From the NCBI GenBank assembly GCA_017893485.1, contig CM030364.1:247331818-247395817 (forward strand): 64,000 nucleotides of DNA. The letters are read 5' to 3'. Under the pieces are notes generated by a model. The model was not told where the DNA came from, searched no databases, and worked only from the letters and a program-made list of their open reading frames with translations. The DNA is from Hemerocallis citrina. Lineage: Eukaryota > Streptophyta > Magnoliopsida > Asparagales > Asphodelaceae. Numbering within the stretch: the first letter of the stretch is position 1; each line of letters begins with the position of its first letter. Below are positions 31,801 through 41,676 of the stretch, piece after piece. The position numbers and the translations under genes are program-made.

Positions 31801-34398
31801 CCAATCGAGATAAACTTGGGGTTCCATGTGGCCTTCAAAGTGGGGAATATCAGTCTTAATGTTCTTTTTGTATTGTTCGTCAGGGTCACGATCTTGACGT
31901 CGAAGGTCACGATCATTCCCTTGAGGGATCTGATGATTAGCATGAAGCTCCGATGCAATATTTTGATTCAATTCCTCTTTCTCAACCGTCTGATTGATAT
32001 TGGCAAGAGTTGCTTGAATAGTAGCATGGGTAGTGGAAATATCAGAGTTGTCCATTTCAGTTTGAAGAGGGACTCGCTGAATTCTAGAGTTCTTGATTGG
32101 GTGGTTTGGAAGAGACAAGAAAAGCTATTCGGGATTCGTGATGGTGCTGCAAAGATGCATTCACCAACGGTGGTAAACTAGGGGTCGTGGGGACGTGTGT
32201 TTGCTAAAATTTGGGGAAACATGTCCTAAATGCCCATAAGTTTTTTTTTAATTTATTTTTTAATTTATTTTTTAAAATTTTAAATCTGAAATGAACTAAA
32301 AATAATCCTAAGATGATCCTAAATGAATGCAAAAATTATGACTAAATGATGCAAGAATTAGGGTTTTAAAAATCTCGATACCAAAATAATGTAAACTTTA
32401 ACACTAAGTAGAGAATTTTTAAGAATTTTAAAAGCTTAAGTTTACCAACGTGTAATACAAATTAAGTTAGAAATTAAACTATTAATTGGTTTGATAGATT
32501 TTCAAGATATAAAATAGTTTAACAAGCCCAATTAAAGATTCAGTCCTAACAATTAATAAATATATACCTAAGTGCTCTAAGCAAGTAAAATATACAATAA
32601 TGATTTATACTCTAAGTAGCAAGTAAAAGCACACTCAATATTTGTGGACAACAAAAAATTTAGATAAAGTATCACTAATAATTGAAGAATGGAAAAAGAT
32701 TACCGAATTCGTAGACAGTGTTGCGATGTTGCTGGATTTGAATCTGGATCTTGCTCAAACACCAAACAGCAGCTAGCACTCAATCAAAAGTCAACAATCA
32801 AAACCCGGGTCTAAATTGATTCCGAGCACAGCAAAGATCCGGTCTCAACTGCGAACACCCCACACCAAGATCTCTGTCAATAAAAAGATCTTGCTGGGTT
32901 AGATCTGAGGAGATTTGGGGATTAGGGTTTCGAAGTTGAGAGTATTTAGGGATTAGGGTTTCAAATTTGATAGAGATTTGGAGAATAGGGGCTGATGTAG
33001 GTGGTCGGGAGGTGTAGGAGGGCGGCCAGGGTCTTCGAAGGTGCTGGAAGAGTGGGTGCGACGTCAGGTAGGGAAGTCAGGGAGGATCGGTGATCGGGGG
33101 AAGGAAGAGGAAGGTGTGGGTGGTCAGATGTGAGGAGAGAGAAGCAGGGGCGGTGGTTGTTGGGGCTTCGGGAGACGAAGAGAGGGCAGGGGCGGTCAGG
33201 TGAGGAAGATGACGGAGGGGGCTGTAAGGTTTCGGGAGGCAAGAGAAAGAGGAAGGTGAAGGGGTTGTGAAGGGGGTGGCGGCTGTCAAGTAGAGAATGA
33301 GAGATCTCAGATTTCTCACAAACCCTAAATTTCTTAGGATTTCTTACAGACCCTAATAATTTCTTATGGTATCACCCATACAAGAAAAGAATGCAGTGCA
33401 ATAACTCAACACAGTAATTTTTTAAAAATCAATAATAGCATACCTTTGCATTATTCTCAATGCCTATATATAGGCTCCGAACAAAATCTCAATACAAATT
33501 TTCAAAATATTCTAATGCAGAAAAATAAAGGGTGCAAATTGCAAAACTATTACATATGGCTAAAATGCTCAAAAACAAATAAAAATTGCTGGAGTAGCCA
33601 TCCTAGACGATGCATGCGTTGACAGAAGCGTCCAAATCGTCTCGAACTGATGTCATCAATATAAACCTGATACTGCTGGCATACTATTGTTATTTCTTAA
33701 CTTATAGTGGATGGTAGAACATAATACCACCTTATTAGTTCACTGTAACCTCGTCTTACACTTTGTATTTCGGTAAAAATGGTGTGCAAGTTGGGGAATG
33801 CATAGCTCTCACGCATTTGACTGTGAGTAATGAAATATAAGTACATAAGAAGTGCTCCTTAAGAAATGAATGATATGATCTCATTTAGTTTTGCTGGCTA
33901 CCTAAAACATGCTTAACTTACAACACCCATGATTGGTGCTTACAGGTAATGATTAATTTCCTCCAGTCAAACACTACGAGATACTGAAAACAAGAGGTGG
34001 TGATGGGTGTGAGTGTTTGTGTAAGGCTCTAAAGAACCCTTTGTAGGCCTTTCATAACAAATCACTTCGAATATCATCTTTATGCTCAGTTCAATTTTTC
34101 AATACATGATCCAAATTTGAAATATATTTCTCTTGTTACCTGCAATTCTTATTCTTCAGAGCACTAATCAAATCCTGATATGTCTTCTATTCTTATTCAA
34201 TGATATTTTTATGAAATTAATGCTAAAATGAGCTAAAATGACATTTTTGTAATCCTGTTTTCATTGTTAATATTGTTATTTTAATTATATTATGATGTTT
34301 TGTACTGTATGCTTGTTCTTGGCAGTACCAATGATGGTGTGTTGGAAGAAATGAAGACGAAATACATGCTGGAGCAGCAGGGAAGCAAGGACGGGTAA
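25857..34398 (+). CDS. CMC1: CMC1-like COX assembly protein, twin CX9C, three coding exons
   Basis: Coding exons 25857-25911, 27627-27774 and 34326-34398 join to 92 codons (91 residues plus TAA). All four intron borders are GT/AG. The protein begins MGFIEEARENHVKKKVEE. It has paired CX9C motifs at Cys32/Cys42 and Cys54/Cys64 and ends LEEMKTKYMLEQQGSKDG. Proteins of this family are imported into the mitochondrial intermembrane space by the Mia40 relay, where the cysteines form two disulfides, and they help in copper handling and cytochrome c oxidase assembly. Length and layout match the small plant members. Intron 1 is 1715 bp and carries a PPR-like relic. Intron 2 is 6551 bp, mostly because of an inserted chromovirus. 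The frame is intact, so the gene may work if the introns are spliced. No promoter element is evident in the 150 bp upstream. Confidence 0.93.
26050..26160 (+). pseudogene. PPR-like coding relic in CMC1 intron 1
   Basis: One frame reads GEIWANIDIAYALFDEMPHR, close to the end-and-start pattern of plant pentatricopeptide repeats (ANIDIAxxLFDEMPxRN). It is about 35 codons, with no start and no neighbouring repeat unit. It is probably a scrap of an RNA-editing type PPR gene moved here. The overlapping minus-strand frame at 25941-26165 is a shadow. Confidence 0.45.
28938..30238 (-). repeat. 3' LTR of the intronic chromovirus
   Basis: About 1.3 kb, collinear with 32387-33658 (e.g. TTTACCAACATGTAATA, CCCACACCAAGATCTC, CTATATATAGGTTCC, GGGTGCAAATTGCAAAACTA). 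The inner boundary is blurred by ATGATGTCGTCATCA. The polyprotein stop (30211-30213) lies inside it. The LTR carries a GTGGTCGGGAGGTGTAGGAG G-rich block on the plus strand. Confidence 0.8.
30211..30780 (-). pseudogene. Integrase C-terminus and chromodomain of the intronic chromovirus
   Basis: The upstream part (about 30780-30560) gives FDVGDEVMVRIRPEQFPARF, the beta-barrel integrase C-terminus, with frame breaks. The frame 30211-30516 has LQPTGEISIFFPLPDT and then a chromodomain, ILDDQIISTRDSGIHRYLV followed by RWKNKPKSENTWSDRKEL and DPDLLEHYGKI. Chromodomains of chromoviruses bind modified histone tails and guide insertion. No functional core is linked to it here. Confidence 0.85.
30990..32118 (-). 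pseudogene. gag of the intronic chromovirus
   Basis: Two open stretches. 31699-32118 holds the N-terminus (about MDNSDISTTHATIQ) and the gag core DIPHFEGHMEPQVYLDWICA ... LKVKFATMKLTGKAQQYW. 30990-31406 holds the C-terminal part with a single knuckle KCKGYGHVAGDC that lacks the first Cys of a CCHC finger, then an acidic tail. Between them frame and stop defects break the protein. The open frame 31594-32181 on the plus strand is a shadow. Confidence 0.8.
32387..33658 (-). repeat. 5' LTR of the intronic chromovirus
   Basis: 1272 bp. The left end TAATGTAAAC has one change from the TGATG terminus, and the right end is GTCATCA. It differs from the 3' LTR by many substitutions and small indels along its length, so the insertion is old. 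Frames at 32961-33319 are G/C-rich LTR noise. Confidence 0.8.
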
Positions 34399-34649
34399 CA
34401 TCCCCGCACAATCTTAATAAAAAGAATAATAGTCTGTTTTCAGCTTTAATTCATGATTTAAAATCATCTCTCTGGTAGTCTAGTGAATTGTGTAGGATGT
34501 GTTTGCTTAAGTGATTTCAAGAATATTTGGTTTCTTATTCATGGAGGAATGTTTTCACTTCGTATGCCATGAAGAAACCCTGCAATTGATTATGAATCTC
34601 CTTTATGTAAAATTGCTGGTAATTTTATTATTCTCTATGTTCATCAATA

Positions 34650-34767
34650 AATATTTTGTTTCCTGGTCTACACTTGCTCTTTTATTTTCTATTTAGTTTT
34701 TTTTTAAAAATATTTTGTTTCCTGGTCTACACTTGCTCTTTTATTTTCTATTTAGTTTTTTTTTTAA
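34650..34767. repeat. Tandem duplication of a ~59 bp unit downstream of CMC1
   Basis: Two adjacent copies of a unit running TATTTTGTTTCCTGGTCTAC through CTTTTATTTTCTATTTAG plus a poly-T run. The copies are almost identical, so the duplication is recent. It lies about 250 bp after the CMC1 stop, possibly near its 3' end. Confidence 0.85.
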
Positions 34768-35399
34768 AATCTTCTTGGTTCACTTTTGATTGATTGAGTA
34801 AAATTGGGCCAAGGCTGCGGTTCATTAGAGAATCAGACTTAGCATGTTGCATTTGTCTAGTACCACCAGAATATAGTTTCATATCGATTTAGTTTTTTAG
34901 TTATCTCATGTGATCTCCTCGAGAACATTTATCTCACGTTCGCTTATTATAACAGTGAAGTGACTTTTACTCCGTCTATTATGAAAAATTCCTGAAGAGC
35001 ACACTGCTTAGTATTGCCAGTAGGTTGGCATCTCCGGGTTCCAGTGAATGGGGCTGGCATGCATCTCCAATCGTGCCCCTTAGATTTTTATCCTATAGAT
35101 ATTACATACGAGAATTATAGCTTTAATGTGTGCCAAAAGTTCTCTATTCAATTCAAGCCTGCTCTGCTCGGTTAAGAGTCAGATTTGGAAAAGAACCATG
35201 AGGCCCTGTTTGGTGTTGTACTGAATATATAGTGTTTTGGTCTAGGGTTTTTCCTAAGTGGCACAGTGATAGAAATACTTTTCAAACCTAAAAGTATATG
35301 CTGTTGCTATTTTCCTGTGTGGGAGCAAGCACATGATGTGAATTCTTTATTGAAAATAATCAAATTCTAATATTTACTTTGATTGGAATTAGTCACCAT
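34768..35399. other. Spacer between CMC1 and the Harbinger-type element
   Basis: No gene or recognised repeat. A 26-28 bp sequence at its end (TTTGATTGGAATTAGTCACC) recurs just beyond the next element at 36729-36750. Confidence 0.5.
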
Positions 35400-35402
35400 T
35401 AA

Positions 35403-36715
35403 GGGTCTGTTTGGTTCGAGGGTTTTGGAGGGAAGGGGAGGGGAGGGAAGGGGTTTTTTATTATTTTTCTTGTTTGGTTCAATTTGTAGGAGGGGAGGGG
35501 AGGGAAATGGGGGGGTACAACACCCCTCCTGAGCCAATTTTGGCTCCCCTCCAAAAGTGGGGGGATTTGGAGGGGAGAGAAAATAGGGCTAATTTTTTAA
35601 AGTTGTATAACCAAATTGCCCTTTTTAAAAAATCTAAATCCTAAACCATTCTTGTATTGGCAGGATTCATAATATCATAACTAGTTCTTGTATTGGCAGG
35701 ATTCATAATATCATTTCTAGTTCAAACAGTTTGGTTTTGTATTAAAACATGATTAATAATTCTTTACAATTTTGACGCTGTAACCATGTATTATCTAGTC
35801 GCTAGCCATGATTGGCAGCTTTGCATGAACTTATTTCACCATTAAGGGACTGTGTGGAACATTGCAAAAGCAGTCACATTGCAACATAATTTGCATGCAG
35901 GCATGGTTGCGGGATTATCAATTGCAGCAACTGCATTTGCAACTATTTGCTGTGGAAACACCAACCTCAACAAAAGCTTCCTCTTTCTTTCTTTCTTAAA
36001 ATTTTCTGCTTAAAATTTCAAATCTCATTACCATTCAACTTTTGTGGAGATGGATGATTTGACCCCACCATAGTTGCATGCAGATTGCAGCACTTTTTTC
36101 TTCTTTGAGGGGCTTGCAACTCAACTGTATAAGTTGTAAGTTATGCTACAAAAACTGACATGCTTGCAACCACGAGAAACTACTGAACTATGTTTGCCTA
36201 GAGCGTATTTGCAGGTCACCAGACATCCTGAAGTATCTAACATGAATAGATGGTAGAACAAGCATGTAAGCAGTATAATGAGATATTCTTTATCAAGGGA
36301 CTATTTGGAAAGCCATCCAATTAGCAGCCCCGAAATTTATCTTCCCGAAGAATTCCTATTGAAACCGTGGAGTATGACAACCCATTAAAATTAACTCTAC
36401 ATTCTTATCCTATGCATCTTTCAGGTGCATGTCAAAAGGATTCAAATTTTCAAGAACTTCTCCAAAAGGGTATAAAGAAGCAAATGTCAATGTATGAATT
36501 TCTTATTATATGCAAAAGGGTATAAAAGTAATTTTATTATAAAATCCATTCCCTTCCCTTGTGAACCAAACAAGAAAATTATTATTTTCCCTCCCCTCCC
36601 CTCCTTTGAACCAAACACAGTTTTAATTAAATCCCTCCCCTCCCTTTCCCTCCCCTCCCCTCCCCTCCATTAAAATCCCTCCCCTCCCCTCTCCTCCTTT
36701 GAACCAAACAGACCC
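35403..36715. mobile_element. Non-autonomous PIF/Harbinger-type element with G-rich subterminal arrays
   Basis: TIRs GGGTCTGTTTGGTTC (left) and GAACCAAACAGACCC (right) are flanked by TAA on both sides (35400-35402, 36716-36718), the TWA target of PIF/Harbinger elements. Subterminal GGGGAGGGGAGGG runs (about 35433-35510) face CCCTCCCCTCCCC runs (about 36590-36700). The interior has a short tandem duplication (CTTGTATTGGCAGGATTCAT, 35652 and 35686) and no transposase. Confidence 0.75.
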
Positions 36716-36718
36716 TAA

Positions 36719-38111
36719 TTGCTCTTTACTTTGATTGAAATTAGTCACCATTAATTACTCTTTAATTTGATTTTCTGACCGTTGTGCACGCTTGGATCTG
36801 ATGTGGATGACCAAGATCGCTTCAAGAAATCTGCAAAATGTCTATATAGCGGGGTGTTCCCCGGCAAAAAATCATCTGACGCTCAAGTCAGAACTCTGAA
36901 TAATATTAGAGTTTTTTGTGGCAAAATAACAATTACCTGACTTTGTAGATGGTGGAGGGTATTTATAGACTAGGAGTTAGATGCAAAAGATTTGTTTGAA
37001 AGAGCAACTTTTATGTTTAAACTGCTTATTTTCATGGTTATGAGATAGAGTTAGTTGATAACTCTCTTTTGGATTGATGATTTGATTAAGAGTTTTTAAT
37101 TAATTAGGACTTCTCTTCTTAGTTGATGCAGTTCACTCTTTGCTTCTAGGCATGTTTTGAGTTGATGGGTCTGGAAATAGCCAATGTTCTTCATACAGAT
37201 CTGCATTCGCTGTAAAAGTATCGTTCTGCCCATAAAATCGTTCAGATTCGTGACAAAATCTTGTGGTCCCGATACCCTCATCATAAACCCCCCACTCCTG
37301 AAGGTTGGTTTTTTCGGTTTTCTAGGAATAGCTCGACTCGTTTCAAGTAATCTGGAAGACTTTATGGCTTTCAGGGACGATTGGAAAGGTTAGAAACATC
37401 TTTTGGAGCTTCTAGGAGCAGTAGCAGCTTTTGTAGAACTTCCATGATGTTTTTTGCAGATTTCTTTGGAATTTTTTGAATTTGTCTAGAAAATTTTGTA
37501 TTTTTTTTTACTTTTCCAATTTATAATTTTTGTGGGAACTTTTTAATCAATACTCTGAATTTTATAATTAATTTCAGGTTTTTAAAATTAATTACTCCAA
37601 ATTCATAATTATTTTTCAGAATTTTAAAATAAAATTTTCCAAAATTATATTTATTTTTTATTATTTTTAATTAATTAATTGGAATTGTTAAATTTTCTTG
37701 GAGTTTTTAAATTAATTAAACCGAATTAATAAGTAATAAAAGGAATTAAAACATTAAATCATACCTGCGCAAATTTCAGAGCAATCTGTATGTAGATCGA
37801 GGAGCACAAATTCTAAGGAGATCAGACGGTCCAAAAAGTGCAATTTTTGTGAGCTGGTCGGTGGTGGAGCTCTTCGGTGTGCGCCATCAGACCGACGTGA
37901 CACCACATGATGCTGTCGTGGAGCTCCATGCGGGACACTTTTTTTGGCACAACACCACACATGCCGCTGACTGGTGGCGTGCACGTGCGATGCACGTGGC
38001 CATCTCCTTTCTCTATCTACTTTATCATTTTCTTCTTGTCCTTTTCTCCTTGTCTTTTTCTCTATTGTCCTTTTCTTTCCTTTTCTTCTCTCTCCTCTCT
38101 CCTTCTCCTTG
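36719..38111. other. Repeat-derived spacer, no intact gene
   Basis: 37140-37275 (GGCATGTTTTGAGTTGATGG ... GTGGTCCCGAT ... CCCTCATCA) is a diverged match to 49840-49985, so both are copies of one repeat family, possibly LTR-derived. An AT-rich stretch follows (37480-37740), then 37760-38110, where short overlapping frames on both strands (MSWSVVELFGV) look fortuitous. Confidence 0.5.
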
Positions 38112-38333
38112 TTGATGTGTAGGGGTGGCATCATGGCCGGGTTGGCCTGAGCACGGCCTGGCCCTCTTGGGCCTGAACCCGGCCCGGCCCGCCCAAAACT
38201 CGGGCCAAACCAGCCCCGAAACCCCCCACCTTGCGGTCTTGGCCGGGCCCCACTTCCCCTCTCGAAAGCCCATTACGTCCTCGCCCGCGAATGGCCCGAC
38301 CCAACTTGAATCGGGACTGGGTTGAACCCCCCA

Positions 38334-38602
38334 ACGGATCTATATTAGCTAATTTTTTAGGGTATTTTGGGAAATCTGAAAATATACATAATCTATATAT
38401 ACAACCCCATTACATTTATTTCTCTTTACAAATTCACTCAACTCTCTAAACTCTCTCAACAACCCAACGGATCTATATTAGCTATTTTTTTAGGGTATTT
38501 TGGGATATCTGAAAATATACATATTCTATATATACAAGTATACAACCCCTTTACATTTATTTCTCTTTACAAATTCACTCAAGTCTCTAAACTCTCTCAA
38601 CA
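38334..38602. repeat. Tandem ~130 bp duplication in the hAT 5' region
   Basis: The block CCAACGGATCTATATTAGCTA ... GGGTATTTTGGG ... CTATATATACAA ... CTCTCTAAACTCTCTCAACAA occurs twice in a row (about 38334-38462 and 38463-38602). It includes a TATA-like CTATATATACAA in each copy. It may duplicate the hAT promoter. Confidence 0.8.
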
Positions 38603-40044
38603 AATCAACAACAATCAACAACTCTCTTCCAAGGATCAACTTCAACAGCAATCAACAACAATCAACAACAAGCTCTCAACTCTCTATTCTCATTCTTCAA
38701 TTTACACTCATACGGTATTTTTAAATTTGTTTATTTTTTAGAAATAACATTGTTCTCATATCTTTCTCTTTATTAAATGTTAGTGGTTAATATATTACTA
38801 GTTCGTAATTTAAATTTTGTGTTTTGTTGAACTCCTTCTTTTTAGTTTTTTTTGGTAAATATACACTAGTTAATCTCTTAATTGTTGTTGTTCTATTGAA
38901 TTCTCTCTTCTTCTTTTTAGATTTTGTTTATTAACATATACTTGTTTACAACTTGTTCTTTGTGTTATTTTCAGCTCTCTCTACTTGTTTTGTAGAATTT
39001 TTTTCCTATAACATGCACTAGTTCATTATTTGTAGTTTATTGCTTTTTTTAAACTCTCTTCTTATTTCTAGTTTTATTTTTTTTTCCAAACATACATACA
39101 CTAGTTTTTAATTAGATGGAATCTAACCGATCCTGCGGAAGACATAGTAGCCAAGAATCAAGCTTTTCTCGTCGCATTTCTTCCATTCCACAAATAGATA
39201 GTGAAGAAACATTTAGAAATTTTGATCATATTCTCGATTTTCATGATATTCCACATACATACATGGAAGTTATAGTAGTAGAATCCATACAGTCACAAGA
39301 CATGGAACAAGCCCATTTTCAATCCCGTAAAATAAGAGGACCCACTTTCAAAGTACACCAATATTTTACTTTTGTCCCTTCACAAAATGGTGCAAGTGTA
39401 GGACTTAAAATTTGTAATAAGTGTCAAACGCCATATAAGTTTAAAATATAATCGGTAACAGGTACGCTTAAGCGTCACTTAGAAAGATGCCGACCCGAAT
39501 TATCTAAAGACACGCTGCACAACAAAAAATGCACTATTAGACCGGCCAAGTGGATAGTCATAGCTACGATCACGATATCGTTCGTAGGGAAATGACTAAA
39601 TTAGTAATTAGGGATGAATTACCTTTTTCGTTTGCCGAAAGTAGGAATGTAGAGACTTTTAACCAAACCGCATTACACCCACATTATAAAAGAATTACTA
39701 GGAATGTGGTTAAGGGAGATTGTAAATTAGTTTACAATGAGGCTAAGGACATGTTAGTTGCAACACTAACATCACTAAACATTGAAGTTTCTTTGACATC
39801 GGATGATTGAGTAGAAGTTAACGACGTACCAATGATGTGTGTAACATATCATGGATAGATTCTGATTGGTTACTCCAAAAGAGGATTATGTCATTCGGAT
39901 TTGTTAGGTACCCACATAAGGGTGAAATAATTGCGACACACATCATGAATGCATGTAATAATTTTGGTTTTTATGATAAAGTTTTTTGCTATTGATTTTG
40001 ATAATGCCTCTAAAAATACCACGGCAACTAGTGTTACCTTGTGC

Positions 40045-40586
40045 AAATTGCACAACCTAAATTAGTTTTGAGTGACTCATAAAATTATATTGAATTCCAA
40101 AAAAATTGAGAGAACTGAGAGAAACTTATGAACATCATCACTGCAGTAATTACTGAAATCTTTATTATCATTCTCATATAAGCAAATAGTTTAGAGAATC
40201 ACTACCAAATTATAATGTTATCCAATTGAATAATACTAAAGCTAAAAAATGCATGCAATGAAAAGATGTCACAAATTCAACTAATACATGTTAACATGTA
40301 TATTATAACATCATTAACATTCAGTAAATAGGTTATACATTATAAACCATGTATTATAGCACATGTTAGAGAAAAGATTATGGACTAAGGAAATCATATA
40401 AAAATAATTTATGAATTGTGTTTACTTAAACATCTAATTCTAAGTTAGGGGATGGGGTGAGTTTGAGAAGAAAAGTGAGGTTTTGTGAGATTGAGAAAGT
40501 GGGAGAGGAAGAGACTCTGTTTGAGGGATTGGAATTTAATTTTGTTTTGGGTTTTTAATAAAATCGTGCGCAGTGCACGTGCTAGT
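40045..40586 (+). mobile_element. Helitron-like insertion in the hAT gene (3' end recognised)
   Basis: The segment ends with the hairpin CGTGCGCAGTGCACG (40565-40579), then TGCTAG followed by T at 40586. A short hairpin closely followed by CTAG/T is the expected Helitron 3' terminus. hAT coding sequence is lost from about 40040 and returns only at about 40705. The 5' end (TC after A) is not identified, and 40587-40700 is also foreign, so the left and right limits are approximate. Confidence 0.5.
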
Positions 40587-41169
40587 TAAATAGGAATCCC
40601 TACTTTTCCTCTCATTTCTCTATTTCAAGATAGAGAAAGGATGGAGGGGGTAGACTCTCTCTCCTATTAGTATAAGATATAAATATAATTACTAGTCTGA
40701 AAATTACTTTAAATCTTATAGAACCCGATATTTTTCATGTTAGGTGTGCTTGTCATATTTTAAATCTTTATATACAAGATGCACTAAAATACGGACACGA
40801 TAAAATTACTGCAATGAAGGATTGTGTTAATTTTATTACTTTGAGTGGTCCAATATATCAAGTTTTTCATGATTGGTGTCAACTTAGGAGAATTGTATTT
40901 AAACGTTTTCCAAAAGATGTTAGACATCGTTGAAATTCTACCTATGATCTCGTAGGTGTAGTTCTTCATTATCAAACCAATTTAAAATAATTTTGTTTTG
41001 CAATGGGTATGTAAGATTGTAGGATAGATGATGATTTTTGATTTTTTTGTCGATAGTTTGTTCAAATTTTTAGAATCTTTTAATGATGCTACTTTACAAT
41101 TCTTGAAAACATAATCATCTCTACTTCTAGTTGTATTTTACTTTCAATTATCACTATGATGACCGCAGT

Positions 41170-41425
41170 CAGTGGCGGAGCTAGGATTTCCATCCAGCGG
41201 GATCGAAATCACAAGAACTAAACGAGGAAGCGAGCAGCAGAAGAAGAGGGAGTGGGTCGGGTGGCGTGAGGAGCGATTGTATCGGCCTTTACTTGTGAGC
41301 CACGCTCAGAGAGAGCACTGCATGGACTTCCATTAAAAAAAAAAAAAACTGCACCTATAGAAAGGGCCGGCCCAAACTCAGGGGGAGCGGCCGCTCACCC
41401 TGGCTTGGGTGTGGCTCCGCCACTG
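41170..41425. mobile_element. 256 bp hAT-type MITE nested in the hAT gene
   Basis: TIRs CAGTGGCGGAGC and GCTCCGCCACTG. The flanking 8 bp repeats ACCGCAGT (41162-41169) and ACCGCAAT (41426-41433) differ at one base. There is no coding sequence. An A-run lies at 41336-41347. Confidence 0.85.
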
Positions 41426-41676
41426 ACCGCAATTAAAGATTGGTAAGTGACCCTTATTATTGGAACATAAAATATTGGAACAATGGTTTATGTCGCTTAT
41501 CTAAAATTTTTAAAATATTTTCATCCAATTGCTATGTTATATTGTGTTGCTAGTGTGATGAATCACATAATTAAGTTAAAGGCCACAAATAATTTAATTG
41601 AGATTTTTTATTCATATGCTCCATATGATGAAATACAAGATTTTGATCATGTTTTTTTAACTACACAATTTGAGCA

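Larger units (their letters stand above)
28938..33658 (-). mobile_element. Non-autonomous Ty3/gypsy chromovirus in CMC1 intron 2
   Basis: Two direct LTRs (28938-30238 and 32387-33658) begin TGATGTAAAC and end near GTCATCA. The outer flanks carry the direct repeat ATAT (28934-28937, 33659-33662). Internal DNA on the minus strand encodes gag and, after a gap, integrase C-terminus plus chromodomain. Protease, RT, RNase H and the integrase core are absent, a deletion near 30790-30990. The PBS-like minus-strand sequence TGGTATCGAGA (about 32374-32384) adjoins the right LTR. Removing the element restores a continuous intron. Confidence 0.85.

Noticed and set aside
32961..33319. Pro/Ser-rich minus-strand proteins
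   Set aside because: They lie in a G-rich part of an LTR and are not kept open in the partner LTR.
38131..38334. GC-rich proteins on both strands (also 45200-45631)
   Set aside because: They are translations of the GGCCCGGCCC subterminal arrays of the hAT element.
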